Part shown: positions 1-9,987 of the stretch, piece by piece
Layout: each line of letters begins with the position of its first letter
How positions within the stretch are numbered: position 1 is the first letter of the stretch
From: Telmatospirillum sp. J64-1
GTDB lineage: Bacteria; Pseudomonadota; Alphaproteobacteria; Rhodospirillales; Magnetospirillaceae
Length of the DNA stretch: 64,000 bases
NCBI RefSeq assembly: GCF_006980715.1
Contig: NZ_SBHN01000003.1
Span: 174,727 to 238,726, forward strand
Direction of reading: 5' to 3'
Made by a program: the position numbers and the translations under genes
Notes under the pieces: generated by a model
What the model was told of the DNA's origin: nothing
Database searches by the model: none
The model's input: only the letters and a program-made list of their open reading frames with translations

Positions 1-11
1 CGGGAAAAATC

Positions 12-1112
12 ATGGGTTTCAACTGCGGCATCGTCGGCCTGCCCAATGTCGGCAAGTCCACCCTGTTCAACGCCCTGACCCAGACGGCGGCGGCCCAGGC
101 GGCGAACTATCCCTTCTGCACCATCGAGCCCAATGTCGGCCGCGTGGCGGTGCCCGATCCGCGCCTGGAGAAGCTGGCGGCGATCGCCAAGTCGCAGAAG
201 ATCCTGCCGACCCAGCTCGAATTCGTCGACATCGCCGGTCTGGTGCGCGGTGCCTCCAAGGGTGAAGGCCTGGGCAACCAGTTCCTCGCCAATATCCGCG
301 AGGTGGACGCCATCGTCCATGTGCTGCGCTGCTTCGAGGATTCCGACATCACCCATGTCGAAGGTTCGGTCGATCCGGTACGCGACGCCGAAACCATCGA
401 GACCGAGCTGATGCTCGCCGACATGGAAAGCCTGGAAAAGCGCATCACCAACATGGCCAAGAAGGCCAAGGGCGGCGACAAGGAAGCCAAGGAGCAGATC
501 GCGGTGATGGAGCCGGTGCTCGAAGCCCTGCGCAACGGCAAGCCCGCCCGCAGCGTTCCCTTCGAGGGCGACGAACTGGTCACCTTCAAGCGCCTGGGCC
601 TGCTGACCTCCAAGCCCGTCCTCTATGCCTGCAATGTCGAGGAAGCCTCGGCCGCCGAAGGCAACGAATTCTCCGCGCGCGTCGCCGAGATGGCCGCCGC
701 CCAGGGTGCCGCCCATGTGGTGATCTCGGCCGCCATCGAGGCCGAAGTCTCGCAATTGCAGAGCGACGAGGACAAGCGCGAATTCCTCGAAGCCCTGGGC
801 CTCGAGGAAACCGGCCTGACCCGCGTCATCCGCGCCGGCTACGACCTGCTGCAGCTTCTGACCTTCTTCACCGTCGGTCCCAAGGAAGCCCATGCCTGGA
901 CCCTGGAAAAGGGCAAGAAGGCCCCGCAGGCCGCAGGCGTCATCCACACCGATTTCGAACGCGGCTTCATCCGCGCCGAAACCATCTCCTATGACGACTT
1001 CATCGCCTGCAACGGCGAACAAGGCGCCAAGGAAGCCGGCAAGATGCGGCTGGAGGGTAAGGAATACCTCGTCCAGGACGGCGATATCTTCCACTTCCTG
1101 TTCAACGTGTAA
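12..1112 (+). CDS. ychF: Redox-regulated ribosome-associated ATPase YchF (Obg family)
   Basis: 366 aa, the usual YchF length. The Walker A motif GLPNVGKST sits at residues 9-17 and a TGS domain forms the C-terminus (about residues 280-363, ending [10 protein letters not shown]). The G4 position reads NVEE in LYACNVEE instead of NKxD, the substitution that gives YchF its preference for ATP over GTP. The family binds ribosomes and is linked to oxidative-stress control of translation. The ATG lies 11 bases into the window, so its promoter is not visible. A hairpin follows directly after the stop. Identification is confident; the cellular role is known only from the family. Confidence 0.97.
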   Translation: MGFNCGIVGLPNVGKSTLFNALTQTAAAQAANYPFCTIEPNVGRVAVPDPRLEKLAAIAKSQKILPTQLEFVDIAGLVRGASKGEGLGNQFLANIREVDAIVHVLRCFEDSDITHVEGSVDPVRDAETIETELMLADMESLEKRITNMAKKAKGGDKEAKEQIAVMEPVLEALRNGKPARSVPFEGDELVTFKRLGLLTSKPVLYACNVEEASAAEGNEFSARVAEMAAAQGAAHVVISAAIEAEVSQLQSDEDKREFLEALGLEETGLTRVIRAGYDLLQLLTFFTVGPKEAHAWTLEKGKKAPQAAGVIHTDFERGFIRAETISYDDFIACNGEQGAKEAGKMRLEGKEYLVQDGDIFHFLFNV

Positions 1113-1136
1113 AAAAGGGCGCTTCGGCGCCCTTAA
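1110..1136 (+). terminator. Hairpin terminator after ychF
   Basis: GGGCGC-TTCG-GCGCCC stem-loop at 1117-1132, preceded by six A and followed by only two T. It overlaps the ychF stop region. The short T tract makes it a modest intrinsic terminator; the stronger look-alike at 1306 may be the effective one. Confidence 0.6.
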
Positions 1137-1163
1137 GACTGCTGACAAACCCCCTTTTTTCCT

Positions 1164-1268
1164 CGTCACTCCCGCGAAAGCGGGAGTCCATGGAACCGCA
1201 GCATCCATATTTAGCGGCTTACATCTTCACGATTCCCAACATGGACCCCCGCCTCCGCGGGGGTGACG
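1164..1268. repeat. Repeat family A, inverted pair (copy 1)
   Basis: Two palindromic units face each other. The left unit (1164-1193) has the core ACTCCCGC-GAAA-GCGGGAGT; the right unit (about 1239-1268) has a related CCCCCGC/GCGGGGG core and ends GTGACG, the inverse of the CGTCA that opens the left unit. The same arrangement recurs at 27251-27346 and 28809-28889. It is a REP/BIME-like intergenic element and fills part of the 408-base gene-free stretch 1113-1520. Confidence 0.75.
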
Positions 1269-1305
1269 TTTTTCTGCGGGCGGCATCGGCTTTGTCAGCA
1301 ATCTG

Positions 1306-1334
1306 AAGGGCGCTTCGGCGCCCTTTCTTGTTTT
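1306..1334 (+). terminator. Intrinsic terminator between ychF and the MATE gene
   Basis: AAGGGCGC-TTCG-GCGCCCTT stem (1306-1325) followed by TCTTGTTTT. It has the same core hairpin as the one directly after ychF, about 190 bases further on, with a better T tract. It lies between two convergent genes. Confidence 0.65.
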
Positions 1335-1345
1335 GGGCTCGCTCC

Positions 1346-1455
1346 ATGCTTCGAGACGGCCCTTCGGGCCTCCTCAGCATGAGGTTTATCTTGTTGAAGA
1401 AGAATAAAAAATTATCCTCATGCTGAGGAGCCGCAAAGCGGCGTCTCGAAGCATG
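1346..1455. repeat. Repeat family B, long inverted repeat (copy 1)
   Basis: The left arm 1346-1387 starts ATGCTTCGAGACGG and contains CTCCTCAGCATGAGG. The right arm 1416-1455 is its inverse, ending GTCTCGAAGCATG. An AT-rich spacer (1388-1415) separates the arms. Each arm carries its own inner hairpin (GGCCCTTCGGGCC on the left, GCCGCAAAGCGGC on the right). Related copies lie at 51273, 52132, 55413 and 63882. Confidence 0.8.
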
Positions 1456-1469
1456 AACAAGGAGAAGGA

Positions 1470-1535
1470 ATGAGGTGCAGGAGGCCGCGCCTCCTGCCGG
1501 GTTTGGGTAGAGCTCAAGGCTCACACCAAACCCAG
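1470..1535 (-). repeat. Repeat family C, double hairpin (copy 1, minus orientation)
   Basis: GCAGGAGGC-cgc-GCCTCCTGC stem at 1477-1497, next to an imperfect GGGTTTGG/CCAAACCC inverted pair (1499-1533) that overlaps the 3' end of the MATE gene. Read on the minus strand it matches the element at 5611-5660, including the trailing CACCTCAT. It may act as the transcription terminator of the leftward operon. Confidence 0.55.
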
Positions 1536-2912
1536 CGTCTCGCGCCGCGCCCAGCGCCAGGTCATCAGCCCCGCCACGACGGACAGGCCGAGGGCGAGAC
1601 CGCCCCAGACGCCGACGCCGCCCAGCCCCAGCCAGAAGGCCAGCAGCGCGCCGCAAGGCAAACCGAGCACCCAATAGCCGATCCCGGCGAAGACCATCGG
1701 CATCCGGGTATCCTTCAGGCCGCGCAGCGCCCCGGCGGCGGTGGTCTGGGCGCCGTCCACCACCTGGAACAGGCCTGCCAGGGCCAGGAATTCGGCGGCC
1801 AGCCGCGCCACCTGCCGCGCCTCGGGGTCGCTGAGGTCGAGGAAGGGAGAGACGAAAAGCCGGGGCATGCTGACCAGCAGCACGGCCATCATCGCCATGA
1901 ACAGGACGGACATGGCCAAGGCCGCCCATCCGGCCCGGCCTGTCTGCAACGGATCCCCCCTGCCCACGCCAAGGCCCACGCGCACCGTCGCAGCCTGGCC
2001 GATCCCCATGGGCACCATGAAGGTGATGCTGACGACCTGCAGGGCGATGGCATTGGCGGCCAGGGCATCGGCGCCGATCAGCCCCATCAGGAAGACGGCG
2101 GCGCTGAACACGCCCATTTCCAGGGCGAAGATGCCGCCGATCGGGCCGCCCACCTTGACGATCTCCCAGCAGCGCGCCCAGTCCGAGCGCCACAGCCGCC
2201 CCAGGATATAGAAGCGCCGCAATTGCCGGTCGAGCAGGATGAAGCCGAGCAGCGTCGAGAACATGAACAAATTGGTGATGGTCGTGGCAATCCCCGCCCC
2301 CGCCAGCCCCAGGGCCGGGGCGCCCATATTGCCGAACATCAGCAGCCAATTGACGAAGGCATTCAGCCCGATGGCCAGGAAGGTCACGACGAAGGCGGCG
2401 CGCGGCCTCTCCAGGGCGCTGACGAAGGAACGCAGCACCACGAAGGCCCAGCCGAAGAAGATGCTCCATTTCAGGTAGTGGATGTATTCGTCGGCCTTTG
2501 CCGACAAGGCCGCATCCTGTCCCAAAGCCGGCAGGATGCCCGCGCTCCAGTTCAGCACCAGCCAGACCGGCAGGCTCATGATGGCCGCCACCCAGAAGCC
2601 CTGGCGCACGGTCCGGCGCACATCGCGCACCGCGTGGCGGCGGCGGCCCAAGGCCTGGGCCATCAGCGGCGCGGTGCCGATCATCACCCCCATGCCGGTG
2701 ATGAAGAAGACGAAGAAGAAGCTGCTGCCCAGCGTTCCGGCGGCCAGATCCTGCGGCCCCAGCCAGCCCATCATCACCACATCGGTGGTGTTGATGGCGA
2801 TCTGCGCCAGGTTCGCCAGCACCAGCGGCCAGGCCAGGGACAGCATGGCCCTGATTTCCCGCCCCCAGCCGCCTTCGCTTCTCCGAACAGCCACGCCGTC
2901 CATCTCGCACAT
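1521..2912 (-). CDS. MATE family multidrug/toxin efflux transporter
   Basis: 463 aa with about twelve hydrophobic segments in two halves, starting at LSLAWPLVLANLAQIAINTT and including the family pattern TTDVVMMGWLG. Members of this NorM/DinF-like group exchange Na+ or H+ for cationic compounds across the inner membrane. The start could also be the internal ATG at 2903 or 2846 (MLSLAWPL). It lies 133 bases downstream of the VOC gene on the same strand, after a short inverted repeat (3023-3039), so it may be the distal gene of the mtnP-mtnA-aldolase operon or have its own promoter. The substrate cannot be read from the sequence. Confidence 0.92.
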   Translation of the reverse strand: MCEMDGVAVRRSEGGWGREIRAMLSLAWPLVLANLAQIAINTTDVVMMGWLGPQDLAAGTLGSSFFFVFFITGMGVMIGTAPLMAQALGRRRHAVRDVRRTVRQGFWVAAIMSLPVWLVLNWSAGILPALGQDAALSAKADEYIHYLKWSIFFGWAFVVLRSFVSALERPRAAFVVTFLAIGLNAFVNWLLMFGNMGAPALGLAGAGIATTITNLFMFSTLLGFILLDRQLRRFYILGRLWRSDWARCWEIVKVGGPIGGIFALEMGVFSAAVFLMGLIGADALAANAIALQVVSITFMVPMGIGQAATVRVGLGVGRGDPLQTGRAGWAALAMSVLFMAMMAVLLVSMPRLFVSPFLDLSDPEARQVARLAAEFLALAGLFQVVDGAQTTAAGALRGLKDTRMPMVFAGIGYWVLGLPCGALLAFWLGLGGVGVWGGLALGLSVVAGLMTWRWARRETLGLV

Positions 2913-3022
2913 TCCCGTGTTCTCTATGACGGGGGCGTGCCTATCACATTTTTCAGGAGACGGGGAGCAGCGAAAGCGTCCGCCTCCCAGCCCAGACGGA
3001 CGGCTCGGCGGAAGACCGCAAT

Positions 3023-3039
3023 CTCATAAAGGTTATGAG
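3023..3039. other. Perfect 7-bp inverted repeat between VOC and MATE genes
   Basis: CTCATAA-agg-TTATGAG immediately downstream of the VOC stop on the minus strand. No T tract follows in that direction, so it is a weak terminator candidate, or an operator-like site ahead of the MATE gene. Confidence 0.35.
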
Positions 3040-3045
3040 CTTACC

Positions 3046-3801
3046 TCAGCCCCGAACCAGCTCCAGATAGAAGCCGCAGCCGTCTTCCGCTTCGATCCGG
3101 ACACTGCCTTCCTTGTCCCGGGTGAAGGGAACCTGCCCCTCCTTCAGGACATCCGCCGCCTTGTCGGTATCGGCGACCGAGATCGTCAAGGCGAAGATCA
3201 TCGGCGCGGCGGGCGGCTCGTCCAGGTCGGCATCGGGATGCATCTGGTCCACATCGTCGGGCCGGCTGAGGAAGATCATGGCGGCATCGGTATGCACCGC
3301 CACCAGATCGTCGGTCGGCGTCGTCGAGCCGGGGCCGAAGACGCGCCCCCAGGCCAGGGCGACGCCTTCCGGGTCGTCCACGGCCACGGTGACCGAGCGA
3401 ATGCCCAGGGCGCCATTGGGATGGCGCAGCCAGTCCGGCTCCATCAGGCGTTCGGGGGTGAGATACTGGCAGATCCGCGAGGAGGCGCCGGGCGTGGCCG
3501 AGGCATCCAGATCGATGAGCCGGAACCGCGCTCCGCCCTCGCCCAGCGTCACCTCGCGCGGCTCGCCGAGGATCACGCCCGCCTTGGACAGGCTGCTCCC
3601 GGCGGCCTGGATGTCGTCGGTGGCGAAGCCCAGGGCGGCAAGCCCCTGCCCGCCTCCTTCCGCCAGTTCCAGGCGGTCACGCAGGAACTGCACGCCGTGA
3701 GGCGCGAGGGCAAAGCCCAGGCGTTTCAGCTTTTCCCGGCCCTGCTGCTCGTCGCGCACGGCAATGACCACATGATCGAGACCCCGGACATGATTATACA
3801 T
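3046..3801 (-). CDS. VOC superfamily (glyoxalase-like) protein
   Basis: 251 aa. The N-terminal part begins RGLDHVVIAVRD, the first beta strand of a vicinal-oxygen-chelate module with a metal-ligand-type His at residue 10. A second module starts near NGALGIRSVTVAVDDPEG (about residue 125) and the protein ends GCGFYLELV. The two-module layout resembles the glyoxalase-like domain family (PF13468 type). VOC proteins bind a metal and act as isomerases, dioxygenases or glyoxalases; the substrate here is unknown. It starts 23 bases after the class II aldolase gene, so co-transcription with mtnP-mtnA-aldolase is likely. Handling the methylthio-aldehyde product would be an attractive role, but that is inference only. 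Confidence 0.8.
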   Translation of the reverse strand: MYNHVRGLDHVVIAVRDEQQGREKLKRLGFALAPHGVQFLRDRLELAEGGGQGLAALGFATDDIQAAGSSLSKAGVILGEPREVTLGEGGARFRLIDLDASATPGASSRICQYLTPERLMEPDWLRHPNGALGIRSVTVAVDDPEGVALAWGRVFGPGSTTPTDDLVAVHTDAAMIFLSRPDDVDQMHPDADLDEPPAAPMIFALTISVADTDKAADVLKEGQVPFTRDKEGSVRIEAEDGCGFYLELVRG

Positions 3802-3824
3802 GCTGCCCTTCCCGTAAAAGTGGT

Positions 3825-4472
3825 TCAGCGCCCGCGATTGGCGGGGCCGTAGGTTTTGAACTTCTCGATGACCCGGTCCATTTCCGCATCATCCAGGATG
3901 ACCGGCTCGCCGATCTGCAGGGCCCGCCAATATTGCTCGGCCAGGCTTTCCACCTCGATCGCCAACGACAGCGCCTTCTCGGCAGTCTCGCCACAGGCGA
4001 TCATGCCGTGATTGGCCAGCAGGCAGGCCTTGCGCCCCTCCAGGGCCGCGACGGCATGGTCCGAAAGCTCCTGGCTGCCGAAGGTGGCGTAGGGCGCGCA
4101 GCGGATGTCCTTACCGCCGGCCATGGCGACCATGTAATGGAAGGCCGGAATATCCCGGCGCAGCACGGCCAGCGTGGTGCAGAAGGGCGCATGGGTATGG
4201 ACCACGGCGCCGAATTCCGGGCGGAGGGCCAGGATGTCGCGGTGGAAGCGCCATTCGCTCGACGGCGCCACATCGCCTTCCCAATATCCGTCGAAATCCA
4301 CCTCCACGATGTCGCGGGGCCGCAACCGGCCCGGCGGCATGCCCGAAGGCGTGATCAGGAAGCGCCCGCCGCTGCGGATGCTGACATTACCCGCGGCCAC
4401 CTTGTTCAGCCCCGCCTTTTCCAGGCGGCAGGCGATGTCGATGATGGTCTGGCGCGGATTGCCCTCCATCAT
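3825..4472 (-). CDS. ald2: Class II aldolase, probable 5-methylthioribulose-1-phosphate aldolase (Ald2-like)
   Basis: 215 aa, class II aldolase/adducin fold. The zinc ligands H92, H94 (VHTHAPF) and H155 (NHG) and the acid/base E73 (SSEWRFH) fall at the same numbers as in fuculose-1-phosphate aldolase FucA. Upstream are mtnA (four bases between the genes) and mtnP. In Rhodospirillum rubrum the set mtnP-mtnA-ald2 makes up the DHAP shunt, in which Ald2 cleaves 5-methylthioribulose-1-phosphate to dihydroxyacetone phosphate and 2-(methylthio)acetaldehyde. The alternative is the dehydratase MtnB of the classical methionine salvage pathway, from the same superfamily; no other late-pathway gene (mtnC, mtnD, mtnW/X) is nearby, and E73 favours an aldolase. 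The substrate is assigned by context. Confidence 0.82.
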   Translation of the reverse strand: MMEGNPRQTIIDIACRLEKAGLNKVAAGNVSIRSGGRFLITPSGMPPGRLRPRDIVEVDFDGYWEGDVAPSSEWRFHRDILALRPEFGAVVHTHAPFCTTLAVLRRDIPAFHYMVAMAGGKDIRCAPYATFGSQELSDHAVAALEGRKACLLANHGMIACGETAEKALSLAIEVESLAEQYWRALQIGEPVILDDAEMDRVIEKFKTYGPANRGR

Positions 4473-4476
4473 CGCC

Positions 4477-5586
4477 TCAGCCCTTCCGGTTGGGGCGGCG
4501 CTCGGGGAACAGCTCCAGCAGCCCTTCCTCGCTGGCCGCGCAGAGTCCGCGTTCGGTGATCAGCCCGGTGACCAGACGGGCCGGGGTGACGTCGAAGGCG
4601 TAATTCGCCGCCGGGCTGCCCTCGGGCGTGATCGTCACGGTCACCGGCTGGCCGTTGCCGTCGCGGCCGGTGATCTGGGTGACCTCGGCGGGATCGCGCT
4701 CCTCGATCGGGATCTCGCGGATGCCGTCGGCGATGGTCCAGTCGATGGTCGGGCTGGGCAGCGCCACATAGAAGGGCACGCCGTTGTCATGGGCGGCCAG
4801 CGCCTTCAAATAGGTGCCGATCTTGTTGCAGACATCGCCGCGCGCCGTGGTGCGGTCGGTGCCGACGATGCACATGTCGACCATGCCGTGCTGCATGATA
4901 TGGCCGCCGGCATTGTCCACGATCACCGTATGGGGCACGCCGTGCTGGTTCAGTTCCCAGGCGGTCAGGCTGGCGCCCTGGTTGCGCGGACGGGTCTCGT
5001 CCACCCAGACATGCACCTTCAGCCCCGCTTCATGGGCCATGTAGATGGGCGCCAGGGCCGTGCCCCAATCCACCGTCGCCAGCCAGCCCGCATTGCAATG
5101 CGTCAGGATGTTGAAGACGTCTCCCCTGCCCTTGCGCTCGGCCAGGGACTGGATGACCTTCAGCCCATGCTGGCCGATGGCGTGATTGATCGCCACGTCC
5201 TCGTCGCAGATTTCCGCCGCCCGCGCATAGGCCGCCGCCACGCGCTCGCCCTCGGCCAGGGGCTCCAGCACCGCCATCATGTCGTCCAGCGCCCAGCGCA
5301 GGTTGATGGCCGTCGGGCGGGTCGCCAGCAGCATCTCGTAGGCCGCCTTCAGCGCCGCTGTGGAGGGATCGCGGCGCAGCGCCAGGCACAGGCCATAGGC
5401 CGCCGTCGCGCCAATCAGCGGCGCCCCGCGCACCCACATCTCCTTGATGGCGCGGGCGGCGTCTTCCATGCTTTCCAGGCGGATCGTCTCGAAGGCATGG
5501 GGCATTTTGGTCTGGTCGATGATCTCGACCGCCCATCCATCCTTGGCGACCCAGATGGTCCGCTGCGGAACTCCGTTGACGCGCAT
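4477..5586 (-). CDS. mtnA: S-methyl-5-thioribose-1-phosphate isomerase
   Basis: 369 aa, the eIF2B-alpha-like MtnA family. Diagnostic segments are [13 protein letters not shown] (residues 53-65), NILTHCNAG with the catalytic C164, and [18 protein letters not shown] with the catalytic D244. It converts 5-methylthioribose-1-phosphate to the ribulose form. It sits between mtnP upstream and the class II aldolase downstream on the same strand, which places it as the second step of MTA salvage. The ATG at 5586 precedes [13 protein letters not shown]. The last residues run almost directly into the aldolase gene, suggesting tight co-expression. Confidence 0.95.
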   Translation of the reverse strand: MRVNGVPQRTIWVAKDGWAVEIIDQTKMPHAFETIRLESMEDAARAIKEMWVRGAPLIGATAAYGLCLALRRDPSTAALKAAYEMLLATRPTAINLRWALDDMMAVLEPLAEGERVAAAYARAAEICDEDVAINHAIGQHGLKVIQSLAERKGRGDVFNILTHCNAGWLATVDWGTALAPIYMAHEAGLKVHVWVDETRPRNQGASLTAWELNQHGVPHTVIVDNAGGHIMQHGMVDMCIVGTDRTTARGDVCNKIGTYLKALAAHDNGVPFYVALPSPTIDWTIADGIREIPIEERDPAEVTQITGRDGNGQPVTVTITPEGSPAANYAFDVTPARLVTGLITERGLCAASEEGLLELFPERRPNRKG

Positions 5587-5610
5587 GATCTGCTCCCTGA
5601 ACTGTCACAA

Positions 5611-5660
5611 TGCAGGGCTCTGCCCTGCACCCGCCAGGAGGCTTGCCTCCTGGACCTCAT
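5611..5660 (+). repeat. Repeat family C, double hairpin (copy 2)
   Basis: Two adjacent palindromes, GCAGGGCTCTGCCCTGC and CCAGGAGGC-tt-GCCTCCTGG, followed by ACCTCATGA. The element lies in the 109-base gap between mtnP and mtnA, inside what looks like one operon. It resembles the elements at 1470, 28751 and 55331. Confidence 0.65.
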
Positions 5661-5695
5661 GAATGGGGTTCGGGCGGCAGCCCGTTCCTTTTCCC

Positions 5696-6580
<885 letters not shown>

Positions 6581-6651
6581 GCGCTTTCCCCTTCCTGATC
6601 CGAAAACACCTGATCGCCGGTTGTTACCGTGTCGGGGCGCATTCGCCAAAC

Positions 6652-6686
6652 AAAAAAAGGCCGCTCCCTTTCGGGGAGCGGCCCTT
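6652..6686 (-). terminator. Intrinsic terminator after petC
   Basis: On the minus strand GGGCCGCTCCCC-GAAA-GGGAGCGGCC is followed by seven T and GTTT. It is a strong rho-independent terminator for the petABC transcript and lies just before the mtnP promoter region. Confidence 0.88.
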
Positions 6687-6719
6687 CTTCTGCGAACCGA
6701 GGCTCTTCAGGCTGACGGC

Positions 6720-7487
6720 TTAATGGACGTCAGACCAGATGCGGCGCTTCAGCGCATAGAGCATCGCGGTCAGCACCGCCAGGAACAGCATGACCTTCAC
6801 GCCCAGCGACTTGCGCTGTTCCAGCTCGGGCTCGGCGGCCCAGTTCAGGAAAGCGGTGATGTCGCGGGCCATCTGGTCCACCGTGGCCGGCGTGCCGTCG
6901 GCATAGCTCACCATGTCGTCGAACAGCTGCGGCGGCATGGCGATCTGGTGGCCGGGGAAGGCCACGTTGTAGTTCATACCCGGCATCAGCTCGACGCCTT
7001 CCGGCTCGTCCTGATAGCCCGTCATCAGGGCGTAGAGGTAGTTCGGGCCGTTGACGCGGGCCTTGGTGATCAACGACAGATCCGGCGGATAGGCACCGTT
7101 ATTGGCGGCGCGGGCGGCCTGTTCGTTGGGGAACGGCTTGACGAAGCGGTCGGACGGGCGGCCTTCGCGCTCGAACATCTCGCCTTCGTCATTGGGGCCG
7201 TCCACCACCTGGTATTCGGCGGCCAGGGCACGGACGGAATCCTCGTCCAGGCCGATGGCCTCCAGGTTGCGGAAGGCCACCAGGCTCAGCGCATGGCAGT
7301 TGCCGCAGACCTCGCGGTAGATGTGCAGGCCACGCTGGAGCTGCGCCCGGTCGTAATGACCGAAGATGCCGTTCCAGGACCAGTTCTGCGACTCGTAGTG
7401 GATTTCTTCACCAGCGGCATGGGCGCTGCCGGCAGCGGCGGCGGTCAGACCGGCCGCCACCATCGCGATTTTGAAGAACTTACGCAT
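6720..7487 (-). CDS. petC: Cytochrome c1, bc1 complex
   Basis: 255 aa. The signal peptide [19 protein letters not shown] ends near SAHA (residues 21-24). The covalent haem site CGNCH is at 61-65 and the probable axial Met is M184 in AMPPQL. A C-terminal anchor (about residues 229-247) ends in KRRIW. It accepts electrons from the Rieske protein and passes them to soluble cytochrome c. It is the last gene of petA-petB-petC; its ATG overlaps the petB stop by one base (TAATG), so translation is probably coupled. A terminator follows. The length is standard for a stand-alone alphaproteobacterial c1, and it is not fused to petB. Confidence 0.97.
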   Translation of the reverse strand: MRKFFKIAMVAAGLTAAAAGSAHAAGEEIHYESQNWSWNGIFGHYDRAQLQRGLHIYREVCGNCHALSLVAFRNLEAIGLDEDSVRALAAEYQVVDGPNDEGEMFEREGRPSDRFVKPFPNEQAARAANNGAYPPDLSLITKARVNGPNYLYALMTGYQDEPEGVELMPGMNYNVAFPGHQIAMPPQLFDDMVSYADGTPATVDQMARDITAFLNWAAEPELEQRKSLGVKVMLFLAVLTAMLYALKRRIWSDVH

Positions 7488-8737
7488 TACGCCTTCTCCA
7501 TCGGCTGAGCACTGGCAGCATAGCCACCGCCCTTCAGAACGGGCGCGCTGATGCTCTGCGGCAGCGGACGCGGACGCTCGAGATAGCCCAGCAGCGGCAT
7601 GAGGATAATGAAATGGCCGAAGTAGTAGGCCGTGGCGAGCTGGCTCAGCGGCACATAGATGCCTTCGGCCGGCATGGCGCCCAGATAGCCCAGGAAGACC
7701 GCGTTCGCCGCGAACAGCCAGAAGAACTGCTTGTAGATCGGACGGAAACGCGCGCTACGCACCTTCGAGGTGTCGAGCCAGGGCAGGAAGAACAGCACCA
7801 CGATGGCGCCGAACATGGCCAGCACACCGCCCAGCTTGTCGGGAACCGCACGCAGGATCGCGTAGAAGGGCAGGAAGTACCATTCCGGCACGATATGCGC
7901 GGGCGTCACCATCGGGTTGGCCGGGATGTAGTTGTCCGGATGGCCGAGCGCGTTCGGAGCCCAGAACACGAAGGCGAAGTAGAACATCATGAAGACGCCC
8001 ACCCCGAACAGATCCTTGATCGTGTAGTAGGGATGGAACGGAATGGTGTCCTGCGGCGACTTGACGTCGATGCCCAGCGGGTTGTTCGACTTGGTGGTGT
8101 GCAGCGCCCAGATGTGCAGGATCACCACGCCCACGATGACGAAGGGCAGCAGGAAGTGCAGGGCGAAGAAGCGGTTCAGGGTCGGGTTATCGACCGAGAA
8201 GCCACCCCACAGCAGCGTGACGATGTGCTCGCCGACCAGCGGGAAGGCCGAGAACAGGTTGGTGATGACGGTGGCGCCCCAGAAGCTCATCTGGCCCCAG
8301 GGAAGCACGTAGCCCATGAAGGCGGTACCCATCATCAGCAGCAGGATGACGATACCCAGCCACCACAGGACTTCGCGCGGGCCCTTGTAGGAACCGTAAT
8401 ACAGGCCGCGGAACATGTGGATGTACACGACGATGAAGAACATCGACGCGCCGTTGGCATGCATGTAGCGGATCAGCCAGCCGTAATTCACGTCGCGCAT
8501 GATGCGCTCGACCGAGTCGAAGGCCAGGCTGGTATGGGGGGTGTAGAACATCGCCAGGAACAGGCCGGTGGCGATCATGATGACCAGCACGAGACCGGCC
8601 AGCGAACCGAAGTTCCACCAATAGTTCAGATTCTTCGGGGTCGGATAATCGATCGCGCTGTGGCGCAGCAACGTAAAGACCGGCAGGCGCTCGTCGACCC
8701 ACTTTATGGTCTTGTTCTCGAAGGAATGGCCGCTCAT
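7487..8737 (-). CDS. petB: Cytochrome b, bc1 complex
   Basis: 416 aa with eight transmembrane stretches. Recognisable are the quinol-site motif PEWY (in [14 protein letters not shown]), the ef segment [12 protein letters not shown] and the His residues of the b haems in helices B and D (for example [12 protein letters not shown] and [18 protein letters not shown]). This is the membrane core that oxidises ubiquinol at Qo and reduces it at Qi. It starts ten bases after the petA stop and overlaps petC by one base. The C-terminal tail (ending SAQPMEKA) is hydrophilic and variable. Confidence 0.98.
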   Translation of the reverse strand: MSGHSFENKTIKWVDERLPVFTLLRHSAIDYPTPKNLNYWWNFGSLAGLVLVIMIATGLFLAMFYTPHTSLAFDSVERIMRDVNYGWLIRYMHANGASMFFIVVYIHMFRGLYYGSYKGPREVLWWLGIVILLLMMGTAFMGYVLPWGQMSFWGATVITNLFSAFPLVGEHIVTLLWGGFSVDNPTLNRFFALHFLLPFVIVGVVILHIWALHTTKSNNPLGIDVKSPQDTIPFHPYYTIKDLFGVGVFMMFYFAFVFWAPNALGHPDNYIPANPMVTPAHIVPEWYFLPFYAILRAVPDKLGGVLAMFGAIVVLFFLPWLDTSKVRSARFRPIYKQFFWLFAANAVFLGYLGAMPAEGIYVPLSQLATAYYFGHFIILMPLLGYLERPRPLPQSISAPVLKGGGYAASAQPMEKA

Positions 8738-8747
8738 CAGTCAGCTC

Positions 8748-9302
8748 CTAACCGATCCGGATGGTCGTATCGTCCAGGAAGGTATATTCCGGGATCTCGA
8801 GGTTGGCCGGCGCGGGACCCCGGCGGATACGTCCGGCGGTGTCGTAGTGCGAGCCGTGGCACGGGCAGAACCAGCCGCCGAAAGCGCCCTTGGGATCGGC
8901 CGCCTTCTGGCCGAGCGGAACGCAGCCGAGATGGGTGCAGACGCCGATCATCACCAGCCATTCGGGACGCTGGACGCGATCTTCATCGGTCTGAGGATCG
9001 GGCAGTTCGTTGATATTGACGGCCCGCGCCGTTTCGATTTCCTCGGCGGTGCGGTGACGGATGAAGACCGGCTTACCGCGCCAGGTGACGGTAATGGCCT
9101 GGCCCTCGGCGATGGGAGCCAGATTAACCTCGGTCGAGGCCAGCGCCAGAACGTCGGCAGCCGGGTTCAAGCTGTGGATCAGCGGCCAGACGGCCAGGGC
9201 CGTACCCACCGCGCCGACAGCCGTCGTCGCATAAAGCAGGAAGTCCCGCCGAGTTTCGCCCTGGCCGCTAGCGCCATGGGCTTGAGTTGACGTATCAGCC
9301 AT
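8748..9302 (-). CDS. petA: Ubiquinol-cytochrome c reductase Rieske iron-sulfur subunit
   Basis: 184 aa. The 2Fe-2S ligands are C122/H124 in CTHLGC (with C127) and C146/H149 in CPCHG (with C148); C127 and C148 form the family's disulfide. The N-terminus carries ETRRDFLLY followed by a single hydrophobic helix (about residues 22-45), a Tat-type uncleaved anchor. It is the first gene of the leftward bc1 operon. The 208 bases between it and the divergent trmL hold the promoters of both; I could not pick convincing -35/-10 boxes. Confidence 0.98.
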   Translation of the reverse strand: MADTSTQAHGASGQGETRRDFLLYATTAVGAVGTALAVWPLIHSLNPAADVLALASTEVNLAPIAEGQAITVTWRGKPVFIRHRTAEEIETARAVNINELPDPQTDEDRVQRPEWLVMIGVCTHLGCVPLGQKAADPKGAFGGWFCPCHGSHYDTAGRIRRGPAPANLEIPEYTFLDDTTIRIG

Positions 9303-9510
9303 AAGAGTACCCCTTGTTGGCCCGCAGAAGCGCGTCTATTAACCATAGCGGCTTAGCCGATTCAAGGGCCTCCGCCCCTGGTGAGGGCGGGTGGGCACCT
9401 TTCCGGCGTGCGTCTGATTTCGCGTCGTTCTATAAGACAGAATACCCCATTTGGAAAGGCCCGAATCCCAGAATGGTCAATACAGCAACCTCGGGTTGTC
9501 ATTATTCAGC

Positions 9511-9987
9511 ATGAGAATCGCCCTCTTCCAGCCCGATATTCCGCAGAATACAGGCACCCTCCTCAGGCTGGCCGCATGCATGGGCGTAGGCGTCGACATC
9601 ATCGAACCCTGCGGCTTCTTGTTCGACGACCGCCGCATGCGCCGCGCCGGCATGGATTACGTCGCCCATGTCGGATTGACGCGCCATTCCTCCTGGCGCG
9701 CCTTCCAGGAACAGCGCCAGTCCGGCAGCATGCCCGGACGGCTGGTGCTGCTGACAACCCAGGGCTCGTCCAGCCACCTGGATTTCACCTTCCGCCCCGA
9801 CGACATCCTGATGCTGGGACGCGAAACCTCGGGCGTGCCCGACGAGGTGGCCGAGGCCGCCGACGCCCGCATCCGCATTCCCATGGCCCCGCCCCTGCGC
9901 TCGCTGAACGTCGCCATCGCCGGCGCCATCGTCCTGGCCGAGGCGCTGCGCCAGACGGGGCTCTTTCCCAAAGAAGAGCAGTCATGA
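9511..9987 (+). CDS. trmL: tRNA (cytidine/uridine-2'-O-)-methyltransferase TrmL
   Basis: 158 aa from the ATG at 9511 ([15 protein letters not shown]), the normal TrmL length; an upstream in-frame ATG at 9451 adds residues not typical of the family. SPOUT knot motifs are [10 protein letters not shown] (101-110) and [13 protein letters not shown] (123-135). It methylates the wobble ribose of tRNA-Leu isoacceptors in E. coli. It is divergent from petA, and its stop overlaps the hemF start (ATGA), so the two are translationally coupled. Confidence 0.95.
   Translation: MRIALFQPDIPQNTGTLLRLAACMGVGVDIIEPCGFLFDDRRMRRAGMDYVAHVGLTRHSSWRAFQEQRQSGSMPGRLVLLTTQGSSSHLDFTFRPDDILMLGRETSGVPDEVAEAADARIRIPMAPPLRSLNVAIAGAIVLAEALRQTGLFPKEEQS

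Noticed and set aside
1346..1455. Insertion sequence ends or a CRISPR array in the palindromic regions
   Set aside because: There is no transposase, no target duplication that I can see and no regular repeat-spacer pattern; the copies are dispersed palindromes.
3825..4472. MtnB (methylthioribulose-1-phosphate dehydratase) as first choice
   Set aside because: Same superfamily, but active-site residues fall at FucA positions and the rest of the classical pathway is absent nearby; kept as the alternative.
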